DNA from: Candidatus Methanomethylophilaceae archaeon | GTDB taxonomy: Archaea; Thermoplasmatota; Thermoplasmata; Methanomassiliicoccales; Methanomethylophilaceae | DNA length: 5,488 bases | Direction of reading: 5' to 3' | NCBI GenBank assembly: GCA_017395275.1 | Contig: JAFPVN010000090.1 | Coordinates: 1 to 5,488, forward strand | In this document: positions 5,044-5,488 of the stretch, in pieces | Layout of the letters: each line of letters starts with the position of its first letter | Numbering within the stretch: position 1 is the stretch's first letter | The notes under the pieces: generated by a model | What the model was told of the DNA's origin: nothing | The model's input: only the letters and a program-made list of their open reading frames with translations | Database searches by the model: none | Program-made: the position numbers and the translations under genes

Positions 5044-5488
5044 CTATACGCTGCGCGAACACGCGCTTGCGGTTCAGGAAGCGATTGCGGTCAGAATTGC
5101 TCTCCAGGTTGTTGAATTCAGCAGGATCGACCGGGCTCGGGTCGAACAGCTCAGAATACGGGATAATGACCTTGAAGGCCTTCTCCAGGAGAACAATGGC
5201 AGCAACGTCACGGGTCTCTCCCCTGCCGATGACCTCGACAGAAGCGACCACGTCACTGAAGATGCGATTGGTATGAATAGCACTGATCAGAGCGCTCTCA
5301 TTGACTGTATTGGCCTGATCACGAGCTTCCTGACGCTCGCGAGCCTCCGCTCTTGCCTGCCGGCTCGGACGCTCTACGGTGCTTCTCTCGGCCCTCGCAC
5401 GGCGGCCACGACGCGGGGTTTCCTCGGCGTCTTCTGCGGGATTTTCGGGGGCAATGACCTCCACATCAAACTGCTCGTCTACGTCTCC
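5039..5488 (-). CDS. Partial Arg/Glu/Ala-rich protein, possibly S1-like RNA-binding (bacterial or phage-type)
   Basis: The frame is open from the window edge (5488), reading GDVDEQFD before a possible GTG start at 5464, to a TAA at 5039-5041. The first part is acidic and proline-containing, followed by a low-complexity Arg/Ala/Glu segment (about residues 17-52 from the GTG). It then passes into a folded-looking region, SALISAIHTNRIFSDVVASV, followed by EVIGRG and a VIIPYSELF strand. That region resembles the S1-like beta-barrel proteins I recall from Firmicutes phages and mobile elements; this is from memory and unverified. The gene is probably cut at its C-terminus by the junction: RKRVFAQRIE is followed at once by a stop created where acetyltransferase sequence begins, and family members would be expected to continue. 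No start can be fixed because the frame runs off the window. Confidence 0.6.
   Translation of the reverse strand, partial: GDVDEQFDVEVIAPENPAEDAEETPRRGRRARAERSTVERPSRQARAEARERQEARDQANTVNESALISAIHTNRIFSDVVASVEVIGRGETRDVAAIVLLEKAFKVIIPYSELFDPSPVDPAEFNNLESNSDRNRFLNRKRVFAQRIE

Noticed and set aside
5044..5046. TAG upstream of the acetyltransferase fragment read as pyrrolysine, given the likely host group
   Set aside because: Sequence beyond the TAG in that frame does not encode hexapeptide repeats, so reading through would not restore the enzyme.
1..5488. CRISPR array, insertion sequence or rRNA/tRNA gene
   Set aside because: No regularly spaced identical DNA repeats, transposase frame or structural RNA signature was found; the 30-base periodicity at 746-2020 is coding and diverged.

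Overview
The window looks like a piece of an archaeal genome, most likely a gut-type Methanomassiliicoccales (Methanomethylophilus-like) methanogen. The pointers are two membrane-anchored surface proteins of the style common in that group (one with an N-terminal signal plus a C-terminal membrane anchor ending KRK), archaeal TATA boxes about 27 bases ahead of start codons that lack a Shine-Dalgarno site, and GGAG-type ribosome sites on other genes. The assignment is by style and memory, not by search. Three zones differ by eye in composition: an AT-richer left part (about 1-2230), a GC-rich centre (about 2230-5040) and a right end (about 5040-5488) that reads like a different, probably bacterial, genome.

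Left part. The window opens inside the last codons of an unidentified, probably membrane, protein (3-125, +). A 38-residue coiled-coil-like small protein with a good ribosome site follows (191-307, +). Then come about 440 bases without a convincing gene, holding two strong hairpins (544-621 and 650-674). Next is a 424-residue protein on the minus strand (746-2020) built almost entirely from ten-residue G-[YF]-x-x-x-x-L-x-x-x repeats. Its upstream region is dense in short inverted and direct repeats.

Centre. A single-pass surface protein (2238-2915, -) is divergent from a YdeI/OmpD-associated family protein (3028-3612, +). A second, larger surface protein follows (3678-4805, +) with a clear leaderless promoter and a strong terminator. 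After it, on the minus strand, lie the last 50 codons of a hexapeptide-repeat acetyltransferase (4891-5043).

Right end. The acetyltransferase frame breaks at about 5039-5046 and the sequence passes directly into an Arg/Glu/Ala-rich, possibly S1-like ORF (5039-5488, -) that is itself open at the window edge. This looks like either a rearrangement or a chimeric assembly join.

No single multi-gene system is evident. The most distinctive items are the repeat protein, which has a regular higher-order 12-unit pattern, and the abrupt junction near 5040.
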